A stretch of DNA of 64,000 bases from contig VYZB01000272.1 of the NCBI GenBank assembly GCA_013397455.1, positions 186,001-250,000 of the forward strand. The letters are read 5' to 3'. Each line of letters starts with the position of its first letter. Within the stretch, counting starts at the first letter, position 1. The DNA is from Crotophaga sulcirostris. Its lineage: Eukaryota > Chordata > Aves > Cuculiformes > Crotophagidae. A model generated the notes under the pieces. It was not told the origin of the DNA and searched no databases. It worked only from the letters and a program-made list of their open reading frames with translations. The translations under genes were made by a program, and so were the position numbers. Below, piece after piece: positions 44,065-56,341 of this stretch.

Positions 44065-47000
44065 AATGCCCTTGTGGAGCTGTGGCACCTTCACAATGTG
44101 TTGGCTCTTGGCAATGACAAACTTTATGAGAAGAGGCACAAGAAGCTGGAGTTGGGATTGGGGATGCTAAAAGGCAGAATGCATCCTTCCAGCAACAGCA
44201 TCCATTGGTTGTGCCACCCTCCCTCCTCCCAAGGGCTTTGCAGACTAACCTCTGCCTCCTGAGGGGAAGCTGCAGGGTACCCTGCAGCAGCGGAGGGACC
44301 ATCATGGTTGAGATGAAGGCAGTGTCCGGGCTGGTGACACGCGTGTTGATTGCATACCCACGCTGCTTTGGTCAGGCTTGCCAAGAATCACCCATCTGGA
44401 ATTCAAGAAGTACTTTGGATCTGCGTCTTGGCACGCGAAGGCTGGTGACAGATGCTAAGACTTTGTTTTTCAGTTTTCCCCAGTATAAATACGTTCGGGC
44501 TTTTAGTGGTTGTTATTATTAACATCATCTTTTCAGGACAAAGCCCGCTCTTGCCCAGGAGGGAGTGTGGACCGCAGTGTTCCGCTCTGCTTTCTTGGTC
44601 GGCTAAACCCGGGACACAGTACTGGTGGCATTTTTGCTGCCTTCAGACCCCTTCTGCTTCCATGTCTGCCTGGCAGTTTGGGTTCCCAGAATATCACAAG
44701 GTTTGATACAGGCAGATGTGTCCAAAGCACACAATGCTTTTCAGATGCTGTGTGTTGCAGCTCTAGCACCTGCACAACCGACGGGAGCCCCGGCTCTCTG
44801 GCTGCAGCCAGTCCTGCTCCTGCCGAGCGCAGGGAGCGCCTCTCAGCGTGGGTACAGCCATAGCTGCCTGGAGCCAGCCGATACGCAGCTGCGTGGGGCT
44901 GTACATGGCACAGAGAGTGTTTCATTGTACGCTTTCATTATCTGAACTTACACAACCTATTTCTGCTGTGGTATCTCTCAGCTGGTGGGAGGTAGGAGTG
45001 CATTATTTGTTTCATTGACTTGTTTGCTTAACTTTTAAGTGGTGTAGTATTTAAATAGAGCATCTCCCTGTGCATGCCTTGTCTGTCTTGGCTCTTGTTC
45101 CCATTGGTGTTACTCTCCTCCTCCTCACATTCCCCCGCCTGTGTTGTAGCACCTGTTGCATTTTGCCACAAATTAATCCATCAGATTTTCACAGCAGGGA
45201 TAATTTGTGCCTGTGCAGCTCAGAGCATCACAGGGCTGGATCCCACCCAGGGTCCATGGGTGCCACATGGATGCGGCGAGGGAAGATGGTCAGGGACGAC
45301 TCTTCTTTTAACCCCAGGCAGCATTGTGAAATACCATCAGCAACTTCACAAAGCTGTCACTTCTATTCTGACCCAAAAACAAAACAAAAAATGCCTTTTA
45401 CCAGGGTTCCCTGTTGTTTTGCTTGGCTGCTCTTGCCTGCAGTGCTGGTGAAACCGCCAGTGCTCAGTTGCATGTGTGCATCTGCCTCCAAACCTGCTCC
45501 TGTCCAGACCTGTACAGTGCAGCGTGGACATCCCACTCCATCACCAGTGGCAGCAATCCAGTTCTGAAAAATGTGAGGTCAGTGGATGCCAATAGACATT
45601 TAACATTGGGCTTTGCCCTGTGCAGGCTCCTCCTCACAGCAGACAGTGGCTCTGCTGCAGGGAGGGCAAGAGGGAAGAAGCACAGAACAGCATTTCTTCC
45701 CTCGGCTTCCCGCTGGCTTTGGGGTGTAAAGGGATAACCTGGAGCTTCCAGAATATTGAGGCTGCTGCACACATATGTTTTTGCTAGAGAATGGATTAGG
45801 GAGCAACTCGCTGTTGAGGGAAGTTCGCTCCTCTCACTGCAATCTGGACACCGATATCTGGGATGTGCTAACGGCAGCCAAACCCGAGCCCTTTTTATCA
45901 CAATGCTCTTTGATTAAGATCATTATAGCAACTGGTAGCAGCACTACTGCTAAGATTGAGTTGATATTTCTGTCTCCCAGGCTGCAGCTCAGTGCTCAAG
46001 CTGTCAGCCCAGATGCAATTAAAAAAAAATAATAAAATGGAAACCCAGAAATAGTTCTCGTCCATTGAGCCAGTTCAGAGCTGTGGATTTAGAAGATAGA
46101 TTTTAACCGGCTGAGGAGCGTTTTTATGGATGATACTCGTCTACACATTATAAGGATTTCAAGAATATGTGACTTCCAAAAAAATCTCCTGTACTTATAA
46201 TTTTTTCTTTGGCTTGTAGTTTGAAAAAACACTTGTGTGGGTGGAAAAGACCTTTGGGTGGTGAACAGGTACCAAACACAACTGTTATTTACATATTACT
46301 TTAATTCCAATTTCATTTGCTATCAAAAACGCATTCTTGTTCAGCTCTCCCTCTATAAAAGGGAAGATATTACAATGTCTTGTAGCTTTGCGTTTCCAAG
46401 AAAATCAACGTCATCTAACGCAGCGGTGACACCATGCAGGTAAACCAGAACAGGAGCCACAGCAGCTGCGTGTGCCTAAGGATGAGTGCAGGGTGAAATG
46501 AGAACAGATTGGATAAATGGTGAAGGATAAAGAATCTGCCTAATCCCTACCTGGTCAGAAATTGTAAGACTGGCTTAAATCACGCAATTAAAAAAAAAAA
46601 AATCTTTATTTCTTTCATGTACATGTTGGGTTTTGAGCTTCTAGGTCATAGCTGGTTCCTATTTTCAAGTCTTTCTTTGCAGTCTGGTGGACTAGACCCA
46701 TCCGTGTGTTTTATGTGAAACTGTCACGTCACCGCTTGGCTCCAGGAGCTCCGGCACAGTCAGGCAGGGCTGATCACACTGGGTGAGCTGAAAGTACTAA
46801 ATTTAGATCATTTGAAATCCTTCACTTCTATCATGCTGCTGGATCATTAACTGAGGGAAAAAAAGGTGAAGTACTTTGAGTTTCAAATTGATAGCATCCT
46901 TTTATATCTTAGCATAAATTCTGAGGCACTTCACCTCCCTCCCACAGCCAGATCCAGAGAGAAAGTAGCAATGTTAGTTCTTTTCCTAAGTCATACAAAA

Positions 47001-47607
47001 CCCAGATCCTGGGGATGTATTAATGAAATATTAGCAAATCAATGGTAGGAAAAGCAATAGTAAGTAAGGAGAGAAATCTGTGCTGGTAAGCAGGGGAGTT
47101 GCAGCGGTGACCCGACATGGCAGAGCCAATTCAGCCCAGAGATCTGGATTCTATTGAGAGAAAATATTACTCACTCCAAGAAAGGAGGATGAAAGCCCTT
47201 CAGCACGATGGAGTTGCACCATCTGTGACACCTGCATTCAGCAATGGGCAAGGTGGATAATAGGGAAAGAGATTGTGCAGCAAAACATGTGTCATTTACC
47301 TTGGGATAAAGAGGTTTAATTTCTGAAAAGCTCTCGGCACATCTTGAACTAAATGGGAGCTGAGGGCATTTGTCACCTGGCAGACTGAGATGCGTAACCG
47401 GACTACTCACCACTGTGTAAATAAATCCCACCAGGGCTCATGGAAATTTCCTGCTTCTCCGCGGGCTAAGGAATCACAGCGATTCCTGCAAGAAACTGGC
47501 TGGACCTGGAGCATCAGCATCGAAGTGAAAGGTGAATGAGTCACCAAAAGCTCGACTGCAGGCGTGTTGGCCCAAGGGGGTACTGAAAGAATCCAAAATC
47601 ACACGCT
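44065..47607. other. Unique DNA, no gene seen
   Basis: This 3.5-kb stretch has A runs at 46020-46029 and 46590-46602. The GC-richer part at 44770-44860 has a few CpG but is short. Frames of up to 165 codons (45070-45567) show no recognisable protein. Confidence 0.45.
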
Positions 47608-47690
47608 CATAGAATCACAGAATGGTTTGGGTTGGAAAGGACCTTAAAGATCATTCAGTTTCAACCCCACTGCTATGGGCAGGGACACCA
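47608..47690 (-). mobile_element. CR1 3' terminal fragment, A-like
   Basis: This 83-bp antisense copy has its tail at 47608 ('CATAGAATCACAGAATGG') and a 3' UTR variant 'CCTTAAAGATCATTCAGTTT'. It is truncated after 'GGGCAGGGACACC'. Similar wording occurs in the copy at 21411-21560, which suggests the same older subfamily. Confidence 0.9.
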
Positions 47691-50280
47691 TGCCCGTGAA
47701 CTGCACAGCACTTTTAGCACTTTTAAGGCACTACCTAAAGGTTTACATAAACAAATCCAAGCCCTTATACATCTCTCTGTGGCTGGGCTGCAGCTCAGCA
47801 TCACTCCCTGTGTGCAAGTGTAGATTGAGACTGGAGCTTGCAAGCATTCTCCGCCCTATCGCCCTCACCCCAGTTCTGCAGGTCACTGTGGGGGAGAGAG
47901 TAAGCAGGTTGGTAGATCTTATTTCCTTAATGCTTAAAACAAAAGACCAGGAGATGTTTTATATTCTCAGATTTTAAAGATTTCTTCAACCATCGTGAAC
48001 CTCAAGAGATCTTCACCTGTGGTTCCTGTGGACTTCAGTTACTTCCTTGCTGGTATGGATTAGGGGTTTTTTTTGCTGTGATGCTCAAAAAAAGCCCTGT
48101 AACTCCATGCATGGTGACATGAGCTGTATGTGCTTTTTAGCCCAGATTCCTGTTGTTTCAGAGATCCTTGTTCTGGGCACAGTTGTTCTGTACACATGTG
48201 CTTTGCTCTTTCCTGTCAGATGGGCTTTGCCTCCCGGTTCAACCTTGCAGCCCTAGTGCAGTGCTGGGCCCTGGGTTGTGTTTGACTGCAGAACCAGAGC
48301 GCTGCAGGATGCTGGGATGCATCCCATGGGATTTCTACAGCTCCCTAAACCTATTACACATAAGTGGGGTCTGCCATTTCTAGCAATTTATTCCCAGACA
48401 AATAGCAGTGAGAATGTTTTATGGACTTAATCACTCTGAGTGCTTTAATTGCTTCTTTTCCCCAGCACAGAGGTTTGTCTGTGATGAGCCACTCCACTGC
48501 CATCAAGACCTTCGTGTTTTCCACGTGGGGGTGAGCCCAAAGCAGAAGCCCTAGAACTGTCACCCCTCTCCTCAAAGCATTTTAAACCTGGGTGAGCCAG
48601 GCTGTGGCTCTTAGGGTGCCACATCCCGCTCTGCTCATTGCAGAAAGAGCTCCATTTTCCAAAACCATGTTTGGAGGTATCAACAAACTTGAAAATCAGC
48701 CTTTTACAACAGAACCCAAGCCCTTCGGAACTCTGTGTCCAGGAGCATGCGAGGGGTTGGCCGGCCCTGACAGCCTCAGTTAGGCAGTGACAGCTCCCAC
48801 CTCGCCGTGCTTAGGGTAAATTGGCTCTTTTTGAAGCAACTCACACTTCTTTGGGTCTGGTCTCAACTTTGCAGCCCTGAGCTTGCTGCAACCCATTTAT
48901 CAGTTCCTGCTCTGAGGTTTTTAGCATGCACCAGGCTATCACATTGGTTTAAAAAACAGTCTGGGAGACACACCGGCCAATTGCTTCTCCATTAACCTCT
49001 CCAACGTAGCAAGCCAAAAGCCATCACTGCAAATTACTGCAGGCCCTGTCCTGCTGTGCAAGCAGCCTGTCCCCTGCACTTTGGATATACTCTGACATGC
49101 CAATCCCCATTTTTAAGATCCAGGGTGAAAAAACAGGCTCTGCCTACTGTATTATTCCTGGCATTGCCTCTCCATGGTAATGGACAGGAATCGTCTAAGT
49201 AACTTGAAGATCCTGCGCTAATGTCTTTTCCCTAAAGAAGAGCCATGGATGCAGCTAGAGGACAAGTTTAAGACTTAATTTATGCATTGCTTTTAAGTTT
49301 CTCCAGTGGTTTCTTGTTGTCATTTTTCTTACTAAGGCGTAGGCTGGCTTTTTCACAGTGCCGGCTTATGTCGGTGTCTGCTAGACCACGAGGGAGATCC
49401 TCTGCCATTCGTCAATCAGGAAAACGTCTCCATTTCATCAGCAGAAAGCTGGCAGTGACAGTGACTTGTATTTGTGTGGTGCTGTGGCAGTACAAGACCG
49501 GGCGCCCGGCGCCTCTGCCTGCTTACTGAATCCCCACCACAGGTTTCCTCTGCGCTGGAGTTCACCAAGCTCCCGTGTTGCAGCTGCATTTTGTTCAGCC
49601 AAGAGAAGATTCAGTCAATCCCTGCTTTGGAGTTGCAAGCACCTGTGCAGGTGGAGTTCACTGGAGGTCCTGAGCCACAGCAAAAGCTTTGGTTTCTTCC
49701 CATCCCACCAGGGGGAGAGGCTTAGCCTGCCCCTTTGTTCCCTGCAGCATCCATCCCCACCAGCTCCCAGAGGTGAAATTACTTCCTAGCTGCAAATCAA
49801 ATGCCCGCACGTTGTTTGCTTTAACTGAGGTACCTTTGGAAGAGTGTCTACAGACGGAATTTGTAATGCACTTTTGGGAGTGGGTATTTTCCACCATTAT
49901 TAGTCCTAATGAAACCCCAGGTCATTTTCAGGCACTCTCTTAACTTTGTGATCCGGCACTGATTTCTAAGACTAAATCTTCTAAATAAACTTTCTGGTTT
50001 TGAGGTGGAGGCGGTTCAGATCCCTGGGGCTGATTCCTCCTGGGCTGCAGGAAGAGCCCAAGTACAAAACTCAGGCCCTTCTTCCACGCTTCCCAGACAG
50101 CGTTGCCCCACAACACTTTTTACCACAGTGTATGGTTTTAAGTTTTCTGCATGGATTGAATGCATATGGGCTTTCAGCTCTGTTTCCACGTTGGGTTTTT
50201 GTGGCAGTGAGGACTGTGGGTTTACTTCTTTTTTTACTGCAGCTCCTGCAGTGCTAGCAAACCTCTTTCCAGTGGCAAAT
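47691..50280. other. Unique DNA, no gene seen
   Basis: This 2.6-kb stretch has no recognised repeat. There is a T run at about 48067-48074. No coding similarity is seen. Confidence 0.45.
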
Positions 50281-51275
50281 GACAGAATAATGGAATGGAT
50301 AATGGACATTTTCAGATCATCCAGTACAAACCCCTGGCCCTGGGCAGAGGCACCTCCCACTGGATCAGGGGGCTCAAAAGCCCCATCCAACCTGACCTTG
50401 AACACCTCCAGGGATGGGGCAGCCAACACTTCTCTGGCCAGCCTGGACCAGGACCTCCCCACCCTCACAGCAAAACATTTCTTCCTAAGATCTCATCTCA
50501 GTCTCCCCTCCTGCAGCTGAAAACCATTACCCCTCTTCCTATCCCTGCACTCTCTGATCAAAAGCCCCTCCGCAGCTTTCCTGGAGCCCCTTTCAGTTCT
50601 GGGAGGCTGCTCTAAGGTCTCCCCACAGCCTTCTCCAGGCTGAACAACCCCAACTCTCTCAGCCTGTCCTCGTACAGGAGGTGCTCCAGCCCTCAGATCA
50701 TCTCCATGGCCTCCTCTGGACTCACTCCAACAGCTCCATGTCCTTCCTGTGCTGTGGACTCCAAAACTGAATGCAAGTGTCCAGGTAAGGTCTCACCAGA
50801 GCAGAGCGGAGGGTCAGAATCCACCTCCCACCTCACCTTGCTGGTCTGACTGCTTTTGATGTAGCCCAGGACAGGGTTGGCCTTCTGGGCTGCAGGTGGA
50901 CATTATTGGCTCATGTTGGCTCATGTCCAGCTTTTCATCCATCAGTACCCTCAAGTCCTTCTCTTCACGGATACTCTCAATGCCTCTGTTGATGTTGGGG
51001 GTTGTCCCGACCCAGATGCAGGACCTTGCACTTGGCCTAGTTGAACCTCATGACATTCATGCTGGTCCACCGCTCTAGCCTGTCCAGGTCCCTCTGAATG
51101 TCATCCTGGCCTTCTTACTTGTCAACCACACTACACAGCTTGGTGTCATCTGCAAACATGCTGAGGGTGCACTCGATCTCACTCTCTGTATTGTAATGAA
51201 GATATTAAGCAGCACTGGTCCCAGAACAGACCCCTGAGTGACACCACTTGTCAATGAGCTCCATTTGGACATCAA
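50281..51275 (-). mobile_element. Long CR1 copy, group A, reaching the FADD motif
   Basis: This is a nearly 1-kb antisense copy. From the left it has a degraded tail (50281), the 3' UTR, the ORF2 C-terminal region, and then the reverse transcriptase end. The catalytic 'FADD' is at 51145-51156 and 'SGVTQGSVLGPVLLNIFI' is near 51180-51245, read on the minus strand. These two motifs are in different frames, so ORF2 is broken between them. A 12-bp tandem duplication (TTGGCTCATG units) lies at about 50906-50929. The right edge fades near 51275. Confidence 0.92.
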
Positions 51276-53669
51276 TAAATACATGTGTTGTCTTGAGCTT
51301 TGGACAGAGGCTGCTCTTGTTGTTGCAGGTTTCTGGTTGTGTAAGATCTTAATGGCATCGCGGAGCTATCTGAAATGGTGGCACCTTGCACCACATCCCA
51401 TGCTGCCCATTGCTTGTGTGACAGAGATGCTCAGGTGCCTATTATTGTGGGTAAATCCTAAAGGTATAAGGGCAGTCATAGTGAATGATTCAGTCTAGGT
51501 ATTCCTTAACTCAAAAGATATTCTTTGGTGCATCTGTGTGTAGGACTCTGCTTTGTCCCTAGACACTATCCCTAACCGTTAATTTGATTTAAATGAGGTT
51601 AAATAAAACCTGCACAATGCATTTTACTGGACTTCCATCAAATCGTTCAACAATAGCACCACTTATAGTGCATACAAATATGTCTTTCCACTCTCCGAGC
51701 AAAAGTAATTTATCAACAAGTGGTCCTTGTCCCTGTACCACGGAAAGTCTTTGTGTAATACACTTTCTACAGCAGGCTATGATTTGTACAGCACTTTTCT
51801 CCCATTACAAATATGCTGCATTTCTTTTTTAAATGTTAAGATGCAGAAAAATGAAAAGGAAGCTGGCAGTTTTGAATAATTTTTGAAGGGGAAAGCTATC
51901 CATTGTGCAGACCCTCCTTGAAATGAATAGATCTGCATTAAATGTGTTCTTGAACTTGATGATGGACTCTGATTTAATCCATTGTTGAGGATATTTCACC
52001 AGTGTAAGTGAAATGCGTAGAAGGGGAGAACTGGGTGATTTATCCTTCCATACTGACCTTTGTGTTTGTCAACCAGCAGCGAGGGTATTGTTTCCCTTCC
52101 CATTTTTATCCGTTGTCTAGGACAGTCAGTAACGGGGACCCCCATCAGCATATGGGGGGCAGATTCTGCTGCCTGAGGGTTTTTATCCACGTCTGCTGAA
52201 GAACCGTTTCCTGACGCTGATGCCTGTTTCATGCAACCAGCCCGGATACAGCATGTCCCCTTCCCAGGGCGGGTCCTGCGCCTCACTGATCCCAAATGAC
52301 CACAGCATAGTTGACCCATGGCGGTGACCATGATTAGCGAGGGTGTGTGTCCCTGCATGGAGTCTGGAGGATGATGTTTGGGTTATCCCAATGAAGTTTT
52401 TAATTTTTTTTTAAATCTAACTAATGAGCTGGAAAATAACACACAGAGAAGGCACTTAACAAAGCATGCTTCATAGTTTTATCGCATCTCTGTGACAGGA
52501 GAGCTCTTATCTTGAGGTGGCAGTGGGTGCCCCAAGTTCTCCAGACCCTGGCGGGAGATGCTAGGGCCTCACTGTGCCCATGGAGAAGGGAGGGAGCCGG
52601 CTGCCTTCACTGCAGGGGATGGAAATCCTGTCCTTCCTTGCAGGCTGGTAGGAAACTGCGGAGGAGAGGACACTCCCTAAGGCTCATCTGGTTTAGAACT
52701 GGGTACATCAGGGAAGGCAGAGCTGCACAGGGCTCGAGGGCAGATGCAATCAGTAGGAGGTGGTCGGAGCAGATTGCCAGGCTCCCCATCTTGTCGATAA
52801 GCCCTGTCTCTCCCTATCTCTGGTGAAAGGACTTAGAGACAACTTGGCATAATAGGAATTTTCTGTCAGTGTTTCCTTACCAGGATAGCTGATTTTTCAG
52901 CTGCATGAGTGGCCTTTCCCAGGTAGAGTTGACACACACATTTTGAAAACACAGAGCTCTGCCCTGGTGAGCGATGTCAACTGGTGCGCAGGTGGCATCA
53001 GGCAGATCGTGCAGCCTGGAAAAGTCCGTACTCACGGCTCAAGCAGGGCTGCCAGAGGAACACTTGCTTTTTGGAAAACCTGCCCTGGTGCTTAGGAAGC
53101 ACAAAGCACTGTTGAAATACTAAGTGTTATTATTGCTGAATTGGTGCGAGTGACCATCTAGAATCGGGAACAAGATCACTGCGGAGAGAAAAGAATAGGG
53201 AGGCTACAGCATCCCGATAAGAGCAGGCAAGATGAAGAATCCAGAGCAGGAAACCTCGACTCAGCATTTCCTGGCTGTTCCTGAGTGTTTGTCTCAGCAC
53301 GGCTGTTATTTTAATAGTTACATGGCTGGAGTTGCTGTGATTAGCACAGCAATTTGCAATGCGTTCTTCAAAATTGCCAATCAATTTGAGCACAAAATAG
53401 ACAAAAGCCCTCGTGTGATCAACAGCTGCTGTCTAAAAAAAGCACTAAATAGTTTGGAAAGTCCAAACGGGAGTCGAGGTGCCTGTATGATGTGCAGGAT
53501 CCCCGAGCTCCTGCCTTGCACACCTTGTAATTGCCAATTGGAAAATAAGATTGTTAAGCCTAAAACAGAACAGGGTGTTGTATGGATTTTGTTAAATTCC
53601 TTGCAGATGGCCATGTCTCCTTGTACTGCCATGGGAGGTGGAGGTAGCATCCTGCCCATCTCTTTTTAT
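51276..53669. other. Unique DNA, one possible conserved block
   Basis: This is a 2.4-kb CR1-free stretch, AT-rich at about 51580-51960, with no gene recognised. The part at 53250-53460 is listed separately. Confidence 0.42.
53250..53460. other. Candidate conserved noncoding element
   Basis: This block is CpG-poor and repeat-free, with even composition and words such as CAATTTGCAATGCG and GCCAATCAATTTGAGC. A 151-codon plus-strand frame (53232-53687) passes through it, but it runs into the next CR1 and has no recognised domain. The candidate rests on texture only. Confidence 0.22.
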
Positions 53670-54245
53670 CATAAAATCACAGAATGATTTGGGTCAGAAG
53701 GCACCTCAAAGCCCATCCAGTCCCACTCCCCTGCCATGGGCAGGGACACCTCCCACTGCATCAGGGTGCTCAAAGCCCCATCCAACCTGACCTCGAACAC
53801 CTCCAGGGATGGGGCAGCCACCACTGCTCTGGGAAACCTGGGCCAGGGCGTCCCCACCCTAACAGCAAAACATTTCTTCCCAACATCTCATCACAATCTC
53901 CCCTCTTGCAGCTGAAAACATTTCCTCCTCATCCTATCCCTGCACTCCCTGATCTAGAGCCCCTCCCCAGATTTCCTGGAGCCCCTTTCAGTGCTGGGAG
54001 GCTGCTCTAAGGTCTCCCCGCAGCCTTCTCTTCTCCAGGCTGAACAACCCCAACTCTCTCAGCCTGTCCCTGTACAGGAGGTTCCTGCTGATCCCACTGG
54101 TTTGGATGCAGCCCAGGACACAGTTGGTTTCTGGGCTGCGAGCATACATTGGTGGCTCATGTGTAGCTTTTCCCAGAGCACCCAGTCCTTCTCTTCAGGG
54201 CTGCTCTCAATCCATTCTCTACCTAGCCTGGACTTGTGCTCCTTT
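53670..54245 (-). mobile_element. CR1 3' part, young group A variant
   Basis: This antisense copy has its tail at 53670 and the same diagnostic words as the fragment at 40421. It includes the A-type 3' UTR and the ORF2 end. A deletion near 54080-54090 joins 'GTACAGGAGGTTCCTGCTG' to 'ATCCCACTGGTTTGGATGCA', skipping the 'VRPHLE' coding block. Similarity fades after 'TCCATTCTCTACCTAGCCTG' near 54231. Confidence 0.92.
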
Positions 54246-55785
54246 TTTTAGGCTCCATGTTTGTCACCATTGCCTGCGTTTCTGCTGTGATAGCAGATAA
54301 CCTCACGCTCATGTCATTCATGTGAGAGCCATATTCCTCCCTCCAAGCCCACCTTATTCCAAGTGAAGCTGTCGGTGGCCCTCTGCGTGCTGCTGGAGGG
54401 CTGTAATGCTTGGTCGCTGGGCAGAATTTGCCTTATTGGATTGCACTTCATGAACACTTTGAATAGCCTGTCAGGATCTGCAGGGAATTCCAACAGATCC
54501 TTTTTAATTGCAGATGATGAGTTATTCGGGATTTGGTCTTGGTTTTCCAGGGAAATTGGTATGAAACTGGGAATTCTTCCTTGGCTTTGCATTTATTAGG
54601 CAGCTTTTGGTTTGGTTTTGACTTTGTTCCAGTCTCATTCTGTACAGTGTGAGGCTCAGCAGTTCATCCAGGAATAAGATGGGATTTTGTGTGGTTTAAA
54701 ATGTTTTTTTTAGTTTTATCAAAGATAAAGCGGTTTGCTTTATTTTTAAAAGTTACTGTGGTTTCCATCACTGCTACCAATTTAGCCAAGGGTGCTTTGG
54801 AAACGACAATAAAGTTATCCTTGTGAGGCTGGGAATGCATTGCTGCCTTCTTAGACAGTGTGAAAAAAGGCAGATTGTTTGGTTTTGAGGAATAATTAGA
54901 AAAATCGTGTTTTGTGGGGAAAAAGAAGGACTTAGCAAGGCTTTTCATTAGATGAAGACAAATCAGCACTCTAAATGTGCAACGAAGACAGGGTTCCCCT
55001 CCCTGTTGCGTCGTCCCTGGCCTCACTCATTGTGAGCACAGATTTGGATACAAATTTTTTATTTTTAGTGATGAATTGATTTCATGGCTGCCCTGATGGA
55101 ACAAAGTAGTGATGAATTCACTAATGTCAGGCAGGGGATGTTTACCTATTTGTCTTCACTGCAGCGTTGCCCGTGGTACTTTTTCCCTCTGTTCTCCCTG
55201 GCTCGTTAATGCTGCAGATGTAACGGAGGTTCCTAATGAAACCACTGCAGCCACGCGTCTCGGGGTGTGGAGCAGCTCCTTCAGCAAAGGCTTATAAATG
55301 CCTTTGTTTATGATAATTTTTTTTTCCCACTACGTTCATATGGAGAAAGAACAGGGAAACACTGACTCCCTCTTAGTTTAGAAAAAGTTTGCCAACAAGG
55401 AAAATATTGGATGTTGGGTAGTGGAAGGGGAGTGGTTGCAGGACTTGGGGTGGTGCTGGGAGCGGTGGCCCGTGCCACCACTGCAATGCCAAGGGCACGG
55501 TGCAGAGCTGGTGCAAGCTGGTAGAGGGTGCCCAGCAGCTCCCCAGGGAGGATGTGGTGCTGGCAAGCATGCCCACCAGGAGCTCACCATGCTCCCTTGG
55601 ATTAGCAGTGGTGCTTCCTGTACCTGGGGCTTGTGACAGAGGAACCCAAAGCATCAGACAGCTTTTCCTTCCATTCCTAAATTAAAGGAATTTACATCCC
55701 AGGAAAGATCAGTGTGCACGGAAAACAAAACCCAAGTTTCTGACTTGCGTGGCACTGTAAGCTGGCTCTCCTGGTGCCACCCAAC
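54246..55785. other. Unique DNA, no gene seen
   Basis: This 1.5-kb stretch may hold faint further CR1 remains up to about 54340. T-rich parts lie at 54704-54712 and 55316-55325. No coding signal is seen. Confidence 0.42.
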
Positions 55786-56341
55786 TGTATCACAGTATTA
55801 CAAGGTTGGAAAGGGCCTCTGAGATCATCGAGTCCAACCTATAACCCAACGTTAACACCAACTCATCATCTAAACCATGGCACTGAGTGCCTCATCCCAT
55901 CTCCTCTTAAACACCTCCAGGGACGGCGACTCCACCACCTCCCTGGGCAGCATATTCCAATGGCCAATCACCCTTTTGGTGAAGAATTTTTTCCTAATAT
56001 CAGGCCTAAACCTCCCCTGACGAAGCTTGAGTCCATACCCTCTAGTTCTGTCACTGGTAACCTGAGAGAAGAGACCAACCCCTGCCTGACTACAACCTCC
56101 TTTTAGGTAGTTGTAGAGAGCAATAGGGTCTCCCCTGAGCCTCCTCTTTTTCAGGCTAAACAACCTCAGCTCCCTCAGTCGCTCCTCATAGGGTTTGTGC
56201 TCCAAACCCTTCACCGTCTTTGTTGCTCTCCTCTGGACACCCTCCAGTATCCTGACATCTTTCTCGAACTGAGGGGCCCAGAACTGCACACAGGACTCAA
56301 GGTGAGGCCTGACCAGTGCCAAGTATAGGGGGATGATAACA
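55786..56341 (-). mobile_element. CR1 3' part, group B, with open ORF2 end
   Basis: This antisense copy has its tail at 55786 ('TATCACAGTATTACAAGG', the group B octamer) and a 3' UTR with 'TCATCGAGTCCAACCTATAA'. The ORF2 C-terminal region is uninterrupted from its stop at 55870-55872 to the truncation point near 56341. It encodes '[20 protein letters not shown]' and '[20 protein letters not shown]'. About 155 codons without a stop suggest a comparatively young insertion. It is still far from a complete element. Confidence 0.94.

Noticed and set aside
45070..45567. Open frame of 165 codons on the plus strand
   Set aside because: It has no recognisable protein and is overlapped by another open frame in a different phase.
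47308..47356. Minus-strand stretch between a CATTTAG acceptor-like word and a CCCAAG|GTAAAT donor-like word
   Set aside because: The donor is weak, the stretch is about 50 nt and no coding or conservation sign accompanies it.
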